From: Bifidobacteriaceae bacterium
Lineage (GTDB): Bacteria; Actinomycetota; Actinomycetes; Actinomycetales; WQXJ01
Reading direction: 5' to 3'
DNA: 64,000 bases
Assembly: GCA_031272885.1 (NCBI GenBank)
Contig: JAISSX010000057.1
Span: 186,001 to 250,000 of the forward strand
In this document: piece by piece, positions 17,291 through 27,168 of the stretch
Layout of the letters: each line of letters starts with the position of its first letter
How positions within the stretch are numbered: the stretch's first letter is position 1
Notes under the pieces: generated by a model
Databases searched by the model: none
Told to the model about the DNA's origin: nothing
What the model saw: only the letters and a program-made list of their open reading frames with translations
Translations under genes and position numbers: made by a program

Positions 17291-17346
17291 GCACACCGGG
17301 GTGGCCCGGGTGGCCAAACGCCACCCAGGGCCAAACCCGCAGTGTG
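17291..17346 (-). terminator. nested stem-loop between eutM and eutT (attenuator / mRNA-processing candidate)
   Basis: GGGTGGC(17308-17314)-CAAAC-GCCACCC(17320-17326) with flanking GCCC/GGGC and CACAC/GTGTG pairing. Confidence 0.55.
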
Positions 17347-17350
17347 TGCC

Positions 17351-17641
17351 CTACTTGAGCGTGGGAAGGATGAACTCCACCTCGGCGTGCGGCCGCGGGA
17401 TGACGTGGACGGACACCAGTTCGCCCACCCGCTCGGCGGCAGCGGCGCCGGCATCGGTGGCCGCCTTGACGGCACCCACGTCGCCACGGATCATGACGGT
17501 GACCAGGCCGCCGCCCACATGAACCTTGCCGATCAGCGTCACGTTGGCCGCCTTGACCATGGCATCGGCCGCCTCGATGGAGGCCACCAGGCCCTTGGTT
17601 TCGATCATTCCAAGGGCGATGTTGTAACCACTCTCAGCCAT
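17351..17641 (-). CDS. eutM: BMC-H shell protein (EutM/PduA-like)
   Basis: [53 protein letters not shown]. Confidence 0.95.
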   Translation of the reverse strand: MAESGYNIALGMIETKGLVASIEAADAMVKAANVTLIGKVHVGGGLVTVMIRGDVGAVKAATDAGAAAAERVGELVSVHVIPRPHAEVEFILPTLK

Positions 17642-17724
17642 TGTTAGCACTCTCCTGTTGTTGTGTTGTCTTGCGGAATTGAAGTCTTGGTTTGGGGTCT
17701 GGTTCATCCAGCGCTAAGGGTCGG

Positions 17725-19218
17725 TCATGCGGCCTCACCCAGCAATCGTTGCAGGACCAGGCTGACCAGTTGGTCAACCTCGCCGCCGCTGATGGTGCCA
17801 ACCGCCGGGGCGGCGGGCGCACCAGCCGCGGCACCAACCCCGGAGGCCGCCCGGATCTCGTCCAGTTCCCTGGCACCCCGGGCCACCCGCCGGATGTTGA
17901 TCAGGTTCAACGGCCCGATGTTGTCGGACGAACTCGAACCGCCCACGGCACCGCAGCCCAGCGTGAAGGCCGGCAGCAGGTTGGTGGTGGCACCCACCCC
18001 GCCCAGCGCCCCTGGCGTGTTCACCAGCAGCCGGCTGACGGGCTTCTTCAGGGCAAACTCCCTGATCACGGCCTCGTCGCGGGAGTGGATCATCATGGTG
18101 TGGCCGGCACCCTCGTGCAGCAGGATCTTGATCGACAGCTCACAGGCCGCCTCCCAGTCCGGCTCGGTGTAAAAGGCCAGCACCGGGCACAGCTTCTCCT
18201 TGGAGAACGGCACCTTGGGCCCCACCTCGGTTTCGAAACCGATCAGGACACGGGCGTCATCGGGCACTGTGATACCCGCCAGCTTGGCCACGTACTGCGG
18301 CGTGCGCCCCACGATGGCGGGGTTCATGGTGCCACTGGAACGCATCAAGATGGCCTCCACCTTGGCCTTCTCTGCCGGCGACAAGAAGTAGGCGCCCTGC
18401 CGCTTGAACTCGGCAATCACCTGGTCGCGGATCACTTCCTCCGTCACCACCGACTGTTCGGAGGCGCAGATGGTGCCGTTGTCGAAGGTCTTCGAATCCA
18501 GGATGCGCTTGACCGCCAACGGAATATCGGCCGTGCGCTCGATGAAGGCCGGGCCGTTGCCGGGCCCCACGCCGATGGCCGGGTTACCGCTGGAGTAGGC
18601 CGCGTGCACCATGGCGCCGCCGCCCGTGGCCAGGATCAGGGCCGTGTCCTTGTGCGCCATCAGTTCTTGCGTGGCCTGCAGCGTGGGCAGGGTGATGCAG
18701 CCGATGGCGCCCTTGGGCAGGCCAGCCGCCTCGCCCGCCTCGGCCACCACCCGGGCGGCCTCCAGGATGCACTGCCTGGCGCTGGGGTGGGGCGAGAAGA
18801 CGATCGCGTTGCCGGCCTTGACGGCGATGATCGCCTTGTAGAAGACGGTCGAGGTCGGGTTGGTGGAGGGGATGATGCCGGCGATGACGCCCATCGGCAC
18901 CCCGACCTCGGTGATACCGGTCACCGAATCGTCCGAGATGATCCCCACCGTGCGCAGATCCTTGATGGCCTCCCACACACCCATCGACCCGAACTGGTTC
19001 TTGATCGTCTTGTCATCGACCCGGCCGAAGCCGGTCTCCTCTTGGGCCGCCTTGGCCAGGCGCGCGGCATGTTCGGAACCGGCCTTGGCCATGGCCAGGC
19101 AGATGGCGTCCACCTGGTCTTGGGTAAAGGTGGCCAGCCGGGCCTGGGCCTCTTTGGCCGCCCGGATCAGGTTCCTGACCTCCTGGATCGACTGGAGGTC
19201 ACGGTCCACTAGTTCCAT
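17725..19218 (-). CDS. eutE: CoA-acylating aldehyde dehydrogenase (EutE/PduP-like) with C-terminal encapsulation-peptide-like helix
   Basis: [50 protein letters not shown]-term [20 protein letters not shown]. Confidence 0.95.
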   Translation of the reverse strand: MELVDRDLQSIQEVRNLIRAAKEAQARLATFTQDQVDAICLAMAKAGSEHAARLAKAAQEETGFGRVDDKTIKNQFGSMGVWEAIKDLRTVGIISDDSVTGITEVGVPMGVIAGIIPSTNPTSTVFYKAIIAVKAGNAIVFSPHPSARQCILEAARVVAEAGEAAGLPKGAIGCITLPTLQATQELMAHKDTALILATGGGAMVHAAYSSGNPAIGVGPGNGPAFIERTADIPLAVKRILDSKTFDNGTICASEQSVVTEEVIRDQVIAEFKRQGAYFLSPAEKAKVEAILMRSSGTMNPAIVGRTPQYVAKLAGITVPDDARVLIGFETEVGPKVPFSKEKLCPVLAFYTEPDWEAACELSIKILLHEGAGHTMMIHSRDEAVIREFALKKPVSRLLVNTPGALGGVGATTNLLPAFTLGCGAVGGSSSSDNIGPLNLINIRRVARGARELDEIRAASGVGAAAGAPAAPAVGTISGGEVDQLVSLVLQRLLGEAA

Positions 19219-19230
19219 GTTCCGCTCCGT

Positions 19231-20172
19231 TCACAGTTTCAGATCGACGCCGCTGACCTTTTCGTCCAAGATCCGCTTGATAATGGTGGCCACATGGGCG
19301 CCAGCTTCGGCCGGAGGCGTGCCGCCGGCGTAGATGTTGGACACCACGGTGCGCCATGATTCGGGCTTGTCCTCGCTGGGCCGGTAGGCCATGTAGGCGC
19401 TCATCGACTCGCCGGTGGCCAGGCCAGGGCGCTCGCCGATCAGCAGGCAGACCACGTCGGAACCGACCAGCGGCCCCAGGTCATCCATGGCCCCCACCCG
19501 GCAGTACTTGACGAACGGCACCGGGCCAACCTCGATGCCGGCGTTCTTCAGTCCCTGTTTGATGGCGGGCAGGATCTGCGGGATGTTGACCAGGGCGGAC
19601 GTGCTCAAGCCGTCGCCCACCATGATGGTGACCTTGGCGCCCTTGGTCAGTTCGCGGCCGAACAGCGCCTTCGTCTCGTCACTCAGCTTGCGGCCCAGGT
19701 CCGGCCGGGTCAAGAACTCGTCCTTCGAGCCGCACAGGGTCTGCCCGGCCACGAAGCCCTGTTCGGCCGCATAGCCCGGGTCCACGTCGGTGAAAACGGC
19801 GTCTTGCGCCGTGGCGTGATCGGCCCGGAAGTGCAGCAGCGACCAGGTGTTGTAGCGCGGGCCGGCCCGCCACACGCCCAGCCGGGCCACGGTGGACTGC
19901 TTCATGTCCAGGTAGGCCTGCCGGTTGGCGGGGTTGGGCACATGGAACTCGTCCTTGGTGCTGACGGCCGTAACATCGGGCACCTCGCCGTCTTCCACGG
20001 CCACGGCCGCCACGCGGCCGCCGCCCGAACCGGCCGAACCAACCGCCACCGCAGGCGCCGCGGCAGCTACAGCCGCCGGGGCGGCATCGGGCGCAGGTGT
20101 GCCGACCCCAGCCGAAACCAGGCCGGCCAGCACCTCTTGAACCATCCGCCGAACTTCGTCTTCTTGGTACAT
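19231..20172 (-). CDS. eutC: ethanolamine ammonia-lyase small subunit
   Basis: RLGVWRAGPRYNTWSLLHFRADHATAQDAVF, DGLSTSAL, IGERPGLATGESMSAYMAYRP. Confidence 0.97.
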   Translation of the reverse strand: MYQEDEVRRMVQEVLAGLVSAGVGTPAPDAAPAAVAAAAPAVAVGSAGSGGGRVAAVAVEDGEVPDVTAVSTKDEFHVPNPANRQAYLDMKQSTVARLGVWRAGPRYNTWSLLHFRADHATAQDAVFTDVDPGYAAEQGFVAGQTLCGSKDEFLTRPDLGRKLSDETKALFGRELTKGAKVTIMVGDGLSTSALVNIPQILPAIKQGLKNAGIEVGPVPFVKYCRVGAMDDLGPLVGSDVVCLLIGERPGLATGESMSAYMAYRPSEDKPESWRTVVSNIYAGGTPPAEAGAHVATIIKRILDEKVSGVDLKL

Positions 20173-20199
20173 GGTTGTTCTCCTTGTCCCCTCGATCCC

Positions 20200-21567
20200 C
20201 TACTGCAGGAAGATCGAGGCGTCCCCAAAGCGCCTGGTCAGTTTGCGGTCCGGGGTGATCAGCCCCATCTTGATCATCCAGGCTTCGAACTCCGGGATGG
20301 CCGTCTTGCCGAAGATCTGCCGCAATGATTCGGCATCGTGGTAGCCCGTGCACTGGTACATCAGCATGATGTCGTCGCCGTGCGGAATGCCCATGACGTA
20401 GTTGCAGCCGGCCGCCACCAGCAGCACGGCCAGGTTCTCGATGTCGTTCTGGTCCGCCTTGATGTGGTTGGTGTAGCAGGCGTCGCAGCCCATGGGGATG
20501 CCCGTCAGCTTGCCCATGAAGTGGTCCTCCAGGCCGGCCCGGATGACCTGCTTCGAGTCATACAGGTACTCGGGGCCGATGAACCCCACCACCGTGTTGA
20601 CCAGGAACGGCTGGTAGCGCTTGGCGAAGCCGTAGCAGCGCGCCTCCATCACCACCTGGTCCGCGCCGTGGTGGGCGTCCGAGCTCAGCTCCGAACCCTG
20701 GCCGGTCTCGAAGTACATCACATTGGGGCCGGTCGAGGTGCCGTGGGACAGCATCAGGTCGCGGGCGTCCTGCAGCATCTGCGCGGTCACACCGAAGGCG
20801 TCGTTGCCCAGCTGGGAACCGGCGATGGACTGGAAGATGAGGTCCGATGGCGCCCCCTGCCGGACCGCTTCCATCTGGGTGGTGACGTGGGCCAGGACGC
20901 AGTTCTGGGTGGGCACCTCCCAGCGTTCCGTGAAGTCGTGGAACATGTGCAGGATGCGGCTGACCGAGGCCAGCGAGTCATCGACCGGGTTGAGGCCGAT
21001 GACGGCGTCGCCGTTGCCGTAGGCCAGGCCCTCCATGACCGCGCCCAGGATGCCGTCTGGGTCGTCCGTGGGGTGGTTGGGCTGCAGCCGCACCGAGAAG
21101 GTGCCCGGCAGGCCGATGGTGGTGTTGCAGTGCGCCGTCACCACCGCCTTCTTGGCCGCCAGGACCAGGTCCAGGTTGCTCATCAGCTTGGCCAGGCCGG
21201 CAATCACCTCGCTGGTCATGCCGCGGCTGAGGCGCCGTAGATCGGCCGAGGTGGTGGCGTCATCCAAGATGTATTCGCGCAGTTCCGCCATGGTCCAGTG
21301 TTGGATCTCTTGGTAGACGCGTTCGTTCAAGTCGTCTTGGATGATGCGCGTGACCTCGTCCGTTTCGTAGGGCACGGCCGGGCTGTTGCGGATGTCGCTG
21401 ACCAACAGGTTGGCCAGCACCACCTTGGCGGCCACCCGTTCCTGGGCTGACTCGGCGGCGATGCCGGCCAGTTGGTCACCCGATTTCTCTTCGTTGGCTT
21501 TCGCCAGTACGTCCTTGACGTCCCGGAAGACATAGGTCTTACCGAGCAAGGTGGTCTTGAGCTTCAC
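20200..21567 (-). CDS. eutB: ethanolamine ammonia-lyase large subunit
   Basis: RLQPNHPTDDPDGILGAVMEGLAYGNGDAVIGLNPVDDS; FETGQGSELSSDAHHGADQ. Confidence 0.98.
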   Translation of the reverse strand: MKLKTTLLGKTYVFRDVKDVLAKANEEKSGDQLAGIAAESAQERVAAKVVLANLLVSDIRNSPAVPYETDEVTRIIQDDLNERVYQEIQHWTMAELREYILDDATTSADLRRLSRGMTSEVIAGLAKLMSNLDLVLAAKKAVVTAHCNTTIGLPGTFSVRLQPNHPTDDPDGILGAVMEGLAYGNGDAVIGLNPVDDSLASVSRILHMFHDFTERWEVPTQNCVLAHVTTQMEAVRQGAPSDLIFQSIAGSQLGNDAFGVTAQMLQDARDLMLSHGTSTGPNVMYFETGQGSELSSDAHHGADQVVMEARCYGFAKRYQPFLVNTVVGFIGPEYLYDSKQVIRAGLEDHFMGKLTGIPMGCDACYTNHIKADQNDIENLAVLLVAAGCNYVMGIPHGDDIMLMYQCTGYHDAESLRQIFGKTAIPEFEAWMIKMGLITPDRKLTRRFGDASIFLQ

Positions 21568-21603
21568 CTTGACCCACTCCTTTGCGTTGTGCCACGTTCA
21601 CCT

Positions 21604-23040
21604 TCACTTGAACACCAGCGTCTTGACCACCACGGGGAGAACGCTGCCCCCGCCCGCCGGTGTCCCGATGTCGATGTAATCTCCACCCTCCACGTGCACG
21701 GCATCGATGCTGACAAACCCCCGCTGCCCCGGCATGAGCCCACGGATGGTCTGGCCCAGCACCTTCGCCATGTCTTGTTCGCTGACCACCACCAAGGGGA
21801 AGCCCTTGGCGGTGAGAGGCTGGACTCCTTCCACTATGGCTTGCGCCATGTCCTGCACTTGCCGGAAGGTGGGGCTGATGCAGCCGTGGATGGCCACCGC
21901 CACAGGCCGGGCCTCGCCTTCCGCCTGGTACCACTGCAGCTTGTCCCTGATTGCTTGGCGCATGGCCACGGGAGAAGCCTCGTCCCCTTCGCTCAACTTC
22001 AGGATGGGGAGGTTCTTGAGGGGCAGCAGCGAAGGGTCGTACTCGATAGTGCTGCCCGAAATCTCGGTGATGTGGGTGCCGGCACCCACCACGGTGGCCC
22101 GGATCGTCTCGGCCGCCTGGAAGCGGGTGATGCGGCTGAGCGGCTGCGAGGTCCGGATCGCCTCGCCGAGCAGGGGCCCAATGTCCCCAAAGACGAAAGG
22201 GTCCTGCATCAACTCCTGCCGCACAATGCAGTCCGCCACCCCGCCGCTGAAACACAGATGCTGGGGGGGTTCTTCGAGCATGATGTCGCGGCCCGGCTCG
22301 GTCAGGGCCGTGGGGTAGAAGGCGGACTTGGGTGTGAGGCCAAGCGACATTTCCAGCAGCTCACACATTGCCCTTGCCACTTGCGAGAGGCGCCGCGCGT
22401 CCGCCTTGTCCCCCACCTCAAGGCCGATCCCCTTGGTGGCGGCCAACTGGCCGATCTTGGGGGCCACGTAGGTGATGACGCCGCGCGGCCGGTCCACCCG
22501 CACCAGGCGGCCGCCCACGTCCAGGCAGCCGGCCGCCGCCAGGTGGCCACGCGCAAACATGGCAAAGTTCGAGGTCCCGCCGCCGATGTCGTAGTTGGCC
22601 GCCGTAGTCGAGTGTGCCTTCGAGTAGACGTCCGCCCCGGCGCCGCGCGCCGCGATGACCGATTCGAGGGTGGGCCCGGCCGTGGCCACCACGAAGTCGC
22701 CGGCGAAGTCCGCCAGGTGCTGCAGCACCCGGTCGGCATTCGACTTGCGGGCCGTCTCGCCGGTGATGACCACGGCGCCGGTCTCCACCGCCTTCGGGTC
22801 GATGCCGGCCAGACGGTACTCACTGGCCACGATGTCACGCAGCGCCGCCATGTCGATCTCGGTGGGGCTGAGCAGCGGCGTGAAGTGGATGTCGCTGCGG
22901 TAGATCACCTCTTTGCCCACAATCTCGATGCGGGGCACGGTGAAGCCCTTGGACATGTCTTCGATGGTGATGTGGCTGAACACCACCTGCGATGTGGTGG
23001 TGCCCACGTCAATGCCGACGGAGAGCAGCACTTGCCTCAT
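21604..23040 (-). CDS. eutA: ethanolamine ammonia-lyase reactivating factor EutA
   Basis: [48 protein letters not shown]. Confidence 0.95.
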   Translation of the reverse strand: MRQVLLSVGIDVGTTTSQVVFSHITIEDMSKGFTVPRIEIVGKEVIYRSDIHFTPLLSPTEIDMAALRDIVASEYRLAGIDPKAVETGAVVITGETARKSNADRVLQHLADFAGDFVVATAGPTLESVIAARGAGADVYSKAHSTTAANYDIGGGTSNFAMFARGHLAAAGCLDVGGRLVRVDRPRGVITYVAPKIGQLAATKGIGLEVGDKADARRLSQVARAMCELLEMSLGLTPKSAFYPTALTEPGRDIMLEEPPQHLCFSGGVADCIVRQELMQDPFVFGDIGPLLGEAIRTSQPLSRITRFQAAETIRATVVGAGTHITEISGSTIEYDPSLLPLKNLPILKLSEGDEASPVAMRQAIRDKLQWYQAEGEARPVAVAIHGCISPTFRQVQDMAQAIVEGVQPLTAKGFPLVVVSEQDMAKVLGQTIRGLMPGQRGFVSIDAVHVEGGDYIDIGTPAGGGSVLPVVVKTLVFK

Positions 23041-23534
23041 GTGGCCGCCCTCCCCTCAGCGGCGGGGGCGGCATCGGGCACGGCCCAACCCGACTGCCCG
23101 GGCGGGCCAGCCAGGTACTCCGCCAGCGGCTCCAGGCCGGTACCGGCCACGGCCGAAACCTCGAACACCGGGTAGGCCCCGGCCTGCCGCAGCACGCTGC
23201 GCGCAAAGTCCAGTTGGGCTGGGTCTTGCACCAGGTCGGTCTTGGTCACGATGCCGAACACCGGCTTGGCAAAAGTGGTGGCGAAGGCCGGCGGCAGCCA
23301 GGTGCGGTCGGTGCCGCACTCTTGCACCAGGCCAATCACATCGGCATCGGCCGAGGTCACGATCAAGGCCCGGTAGTAGTGCCGGATCTCCAGGTATTCG
23401 CCGGGCGTGTCGATGAAGTCAAGGTGGTGCTCCACCGCCTGGGTCTTGTGGTAACTCAGGGCGTCACGGTGCAGGCGCTGGATGAGCGTGGTCTTGCCAC
23501 ACCCGCTCATCCCCATCAGTATCGCCCGCTGCAT
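23037..23534 (-). CDS. eutP: EutP/PduV family small GTPase
   Basis: [29 protein letters not shown]. Confidence 0.92.
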   Translation of the reverse strand: MQRAILMGMSGCGKTTLIQRLHRDALSYHKTQAVEHHLDFIDTPGEYLEIRHYYRALIVTSADADVIGLVQECGTDRTWLPPAFATTFAKPVFGIVTKTDLVQDPAQLDFARSVLRQAGAYPVFEVSAVAGTGLEPLAEYLAGPPGQSGWAVPDAAPAAEGRAAT

Positions 23535-23556
23535 GACTCTGCCCTTGCTTTCCTTC

Positions 23557-23913
23557 CTATGACTTCGTGATCTCGGTGGGCGCGAAGCCCATGGTGCCGC
23601 TCAACAGGTCGAGAACGCCCTCCAACGCCGAACGCACCGCCTGCACGTCGCCCTGAATCACCACCGCGCCGCTGAACCGGTCAACGAAACCGATCTCGAC
23701 CAGGGCCGTCTTTGTCGCCACGTCCGCCGCGATGATGGCCGCCTCCGATGGCGTGATGGTCAAGATGCCGATGGCGTTGGCGCCGGGCAGGTGGTCCGAG
23801 GTCAGGCCCAGTTTCTGCCTCAGGTTGCCCACCGGGTTGGCGATGACGTGGGCCAAGGTGACCTGCTTGCCGGGGACGAACTCTTGGATGATGCGCTGCT
23901 TGGTCTCAGCCAT
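23557..23913 (-). CDS. eutS: BMC shell protein EutS (permuted BMC-H)
   Basis: [21 protein letters not shown]...[40 protein letters not shown]. Confidence 0.95.
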   Translation of the reverse strand: MAETKQRIIQEFVPGKQVTLAHVIANPVGNLRQKLGLTSDHLPGANAIGILTITPSEAAIIAADVATKTALVEIGFVDRFSGAVVIQGDVQAVRSALEGVLDLLSGTMGFAPTEITKS

Positions 23914-23974
23914 TGGGTTCGCCTCCTTAGTCCTTGGTCCGTGCTTGGAAATGGGTGTTTTCGCAGGTCAGTGC

Positions 23975-24421
23975 CTATTGGTCCGCCCAGTTGGCCGGGT
24001 AGCAGACGTACATGAACCTGACCTTGTCCGGGGTGGAGAAGTGGATCTTGGTGTTCTTGGGGATGAAGATGATCTGCCCGGCGGTGGCCCGCACGGTGCG
24101 CCCGTCCACCACGATGTCCAGGGTGCCGCTGATGACGTAGTCGATCTCGTCATAGGTCAGCGTCCACTCGAAGGCGGTGGTCTCCATCTCCATCAGGCCG
24201 CAGCCCAGCCGGGGCGATTCGTCCAGCGACAGCACGTCCACCAACTGCACCCGCTGGGCGTCGATGGGGAACGGGAACGGCTCCAGCGGAATCTTGTCCG
24301 GGTTGATGCCGATCACGCCGCTGGGGTCCAGTTGGCGCGGCGCGGCGGTTGCCTGGGCCGCTAGTTCGGCCTTGACGGCGTCACGGATGATGGCCTCCAG
24401 GGTGGCGCGGTCCAGTTGCAT
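23975..24421 (-). CDS. eutQ: EutQ cupin-family protein
   Basis: LDIVVDGRTVRATAGQIIFIPKNTKIHFSTPDKVRFMYVCYPANW. Confidence 0.9.
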   Translation of the reverse strand: MQLDRATLEAIIRDAVKAELAAQATAAPRQLDPSGVIGINPDKIPLEPFPFPIDAQRVQLVDVLSLDESPRLGCGLMEMETTAFEWTLTYDEIDYVISGTLDIVVDGRTVRATAGQIIFIPKNTKIHFSTPDKVRFMYVCYPANWADQ

Positions 24422-24423
24422 GG

Positions 24424-24735
24424 CTAGCCCTCTCCCCCGCTGCCGCCCAGCGCTGCCGGGCCCTTGCCGGGGCCAAAGTCGACCTTGTCGATGATGCCCA
24501 CAATGACGTGGTCAATGGGCCGCTTGCCGTCCTTGACCGAGATCCGGGCCGAGCTGCCGGACACCACCAGCACCTGTTCGCCAATGCCGCCGCCGATCAT
24601 GTCCACCGCCACGATGGGATAGGCCTTGGGGTGCCCCGGGTATTCCAGCGGCTCCACGATCATGAACTTGCAGCCCTCTAGATCCTCCCGCTTGCGGGTA
24701 GCCCAGACATTCCCGATGATCGTTCCGATCAGCAT
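24424..24735 (-). CDS. eutN: BMC-P vertex protein (EutN/CcmL/PduN)
   Basis: MLIGTIIGNVWATRKREDLEGCKFMIVEPL; MIGGGIGEQVLVVSGSSAR. Confidence 0.96.
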   Translation of the reverse strand: MLIGTIIGNVWATRKREDLEGCKFMIVEPLEYPGHPKAYPIVAVDMIGGGIGEQVLVVSGSSARISVKDGKRPIDHVIVGIIDKVDFGPGKGPAALGGSGGEG

Positions 24736-24744
24736 GTTTGCCCC

Positions 24745-25578
24745 CTAATCCTTCCGTGCCTCGCAACTCATGGCGATCCCCACCGGGGTCACCATCATGG
24801 GGTGCGGCGGCTTGAACGCGGCCAGGCCAAGCTGGTCCGCGAACACATCCTCAATGCCCTTGAGGCCGGCCGCGCCGCCCACCAGCCAAACCTCTTCGAC
24901 GGCCGCCTGCCCGGCCAGGTGGTGCTCCACAATGGTGGCCATCTTCTGGGACACCGGCAGCACCGCCGCCCGGACCTCGTCTGCCTGCGCCGGGTCCAGC
25001 TTCATGGCCTCGGCCTGCTCAAACGTCAACCCGTAACGGCCCATCAGCACCAGCGCCATGTGGGTGCCGCCCGTCGGTTCATCGGCCACGTAGACCACCT
25101 GGCCGTCCTTGAACACGCTGAGGCCCGTGGTACCGCCGCCGATGTCGACCACGGCGCCATCCGTGATGCCGAGCACCAGGTTGGCGGCCGTCGGCTCGTC
25201 CAACACCGCCGTCACCTCCAGCCCGGCCCCCTCCACCACATGGCGGTGGGTGTTGGAGTTGGCGGTGCCCGTGCCCGGCGGCACGGCGATGGCGGCCGCC
25301 GTCAGTTCGCGGCCCGTGCGCCGCTCCAGTTGGCGCTTCAGGCGGCGCGTGATGTCGATGGCACCCATGTAATCCACCACCAGGCCGTCCTTGGCCACTT
25401 GGCAGGGTTCCATGGCGGTGGCCACCACCGCGTCGTCTTGATCCAGCACCACCAGGATGATTGAGGCCGTGCCCAGGTCTACGCCGCATTTGAGGGCGGT
25501 GCCCTTGGGCACCTTCACCTCGCCTTGCAGACCGGCCATGGCCTGGCCTAGTAGGTGCTCCGCCGTTGCAGAAATCAT
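24745..25578 (-). CDS. eutJ: EutJ (Hsp70/actin-fold putative chaperone)
   Basis: [38 protein letters not shown]. Confidence 0.93.
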   Translation of the reverse strand: MISATAEHLLGQAMAGLQGEVKVPKGTALKCGVDLGTASIILVVLDQDDAVVATAMEPCQVAKDGLVVDYMGAIDITRRLKRQLERRTGRELTAAAIAVPPGTGTANSNTHRHVVEGAGLEVTAVLDEPTAANLVLGITDGAVVDIGGGTTGLSVFKDGQVVYVADEPTGGTHMALVLMGRYGLTFEQAEAMKLDPAQADEVRAAVLPVSQKMATIVEHHLAGQAAVEEVWLVGGAAGLKGIEDVFADQLGLAAFKPPHPMMVTPVGIAMSCEARKD

Positions 25579-26243
25579 TTGGCCTTCTTGTAGATCCGCT
25601 GCAGGGCCTTGACCAGGTCCTCCTTGCGGGCGAACTTGATGGCCGCCTTGTCCATGCCCGGGTCCTCCTCTGCCCGCAGCAGGCGGCGCAGTTCCGCCAC
25701 CGGCAAATCAGGCAGTTCGGCCAGGCTGGGCTTGCCGGCCTTGGCTGGGGGCGCGGGTGCCTCCGGAGCCTTGGGGGCCCCCGCCGGCTTGGCCGGTTCG
25801 GCCGCCGCAGGGGCCGCTGGGGCCGCTGCTGCCGCGGCCGGCAGCGCTACCACGGGAGCCCCCGTCTCGGGCCGCTTTGGCGCCACTGCCGCCGCCCGGG
25901 ACGTGCCCGGGTTGACCGTGGCCACACCGGGCGCCGGCGCCGGGGAGGTCTGCAGCACGGGAGCGGTCTGAATGGTGCCCTCGCCCAGCATCACCCCCAC
26001 TTCGCCGTCCGGCCTGGGGATAACGTGCACGGAGACCAGTTCGCCCACCCGGGCCGCCGCCGCCGAACCGGCATCGACGGCCGCCTTGACGGCGCCCACC
26101 TCCCCGGTCACGATGACGGTCACCAGGCCGCCGCCCACGTGCTCCTTGGTCATCAACTCGACCTGGGCCGCCTTGAGCATGGCGTCCGCCGCCTCGATCG
26201 AACCGACCAGACCCTTGGTCTCGATCATGCCGATGGCTTGCAT
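25575..26243 (-). CDS. BMC-H shell protein with Ala/Pro-rich linker and C-terminal SAP/Rho-N-like helical extension (EutK-like architecture)
   Basis: [26 protein letters not shown]...; C-term [49 protein letters not shown]. Confidence 0.9.
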   Translation of the reverse strand: MQAIGMIETKGLVGSIEAADAMLKAAQVELMTKEHVGGGLVTVIVTGEVGAVKAAVDAGSAAAARVGELVSVHVIPRPDGEVGVMLGEGTIQTAPVLQTSPAPAPGVATVNPGTSRAAAVAPKRPETGAPVVALPAAAAAAPAAPAAAEPAKPAGAPKAPEAPAPPAKAGKPSLAELPDLPVAELRRLLRAEEDPGMDKAAIKFARKEDLVKALQRIYKKAK

Positions 26244-26253
26244 GGCGCCTCGC

Positions 26254-26907
26254 TCAGTACTCGGTGGGATGGGCGGCCACGAACTTGACGGCCTCCGCGA
26301 AGGCCTGGCAGGCCGCCTTGCAGGCGGACTGCTCGCCCGTCAGCAGGCCACCGCCGAAGTTCGTCTCGCTGGGCGGGCCGTAGAAGGCGCTCAACGTCAC
26401 CTCGGCCGCCTTGAGCGCGGCGTCGAGCCCATAGACGGACTCTTCCGGCGGCGCGATCAGGTAGGCCATGGCCGTGCCTTCGGGCACACCCGCCATCTCG
26501 GACAGGTAGCTGCCGGTGCGGGAGATGCAGAAGGCGTAGTAGCAGATCGTGTCGTCTTCATTGGCGCTGAAGAACCAGGCCTCGTTCTCGATCATGTCGC
26601 AGATCGCGTCCAGGCCGGCCCGCACCTCGGCCGGGTTGGGGCCAGAGATGATGCCGATGATCTCGCCCGCCAGTTTGGTGTTGGCGTTGGCGGCGCCGCC
26701 GTAAAACGACTTGGCGTAGACCACTTTGACATCGGCCTTCTTGGTGGCCTCGTCCAAGGCCGTATATGCCACGTCGTCGCAGTCAGTGGTGAACAGACCA
26801 ATGCTGACGTGGCCTTCCGGAAGCTCAAGCTGTGCTCTTAGCTCCTCGTTGACGTTGGGGATGATCTTCATGCTGAGCACGGCAGACTTCAGGGGATCAT
26901 CAATCAC
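26254..26907 (-). CDS. eutL: BMC-T shell protein EutL
   Basis: [70 protein letters not shown] start by comparison with E. coli EutL, RBS AGGAGGTG. Confidence 0.93.
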   Translation of the reverse strand: MIDDPLKSAVLSMKIIPNVNEELRAQLELPEGHVSIGLFTTDCDDVAYTALDEATKKADVKVVYAKSFYGGAANANTKLAGEIIGIISGPNPAEVRAGLDAICDMIENEAWFFSANEDDTICYYAFCISRTGSYLSEMAGVPEGTAMAYLIAPPEESVYGLDAALKAAEVTLSAFYGPPSETNFGGGLLTGEQSACKAACQAFAEAVKFVAAHPTEY

Positions 26908-26965
26908 CGGTGAACACCTCCTATGGAGTTGGGACTGGCCTGGGGCCAGGAACCTCAGATCAGCA

Positions 26966-26989
26966 CCCGCGAGCACGCCATCGTGCGGG
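26966..26989 (-). promoter_or_regulatory. stem-loop in eutL leader
   Basis: CCCGC-GAGCACG-CCAT-CGTGCGGG pairing with a 2-nt bulge. Confidence 0.5.
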
Positions 26990-27108
26990 CGAATACTACG
27001 AGCAGCAGCATACCGCTGCGAGCAGGCCGTGCGCCGGGCCAAGGCCCGTGCTCACGATCACGCTCTTGCCGTGCTCGCGGCCGGCAAGGGGGTACAGGAG
27101 ATGGGTCG

Positions 27109-27140
27109 GGTGGCCGGGGAGGTGCTCCTCCCCGGCCACC
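27109..27140. terminator. perfect 14-bp hairpin between ethanolamine permease and eutL
   Basis: GGTGGCCGGGGAGG-TGCT-CCTCCCCGGCCACC; no U-tract. Confidence 0.75.
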
Positions 27141-27168
27141 GTAGACCCGTGTCCTGTGTGGGCTGAAG

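Noticed and set aside
17692-19212. 506-aa plus-strand ORF opposite eutE
   Set aside because: Antisense artefact; eutE is unambiguous on the minus strand
21472-23175. 567-aa plus-strand ORF opposite eutA
   Set aside because: Antisense artefact of eutA/eutB region
26908-27168. Cobalamin riboswitch ahead of the B12-dependent eut operon
   Set aside because: No recognisable B12-box or conserved core in the leader by eye; only generic stem-loops found. A covariance-model search would be decisive
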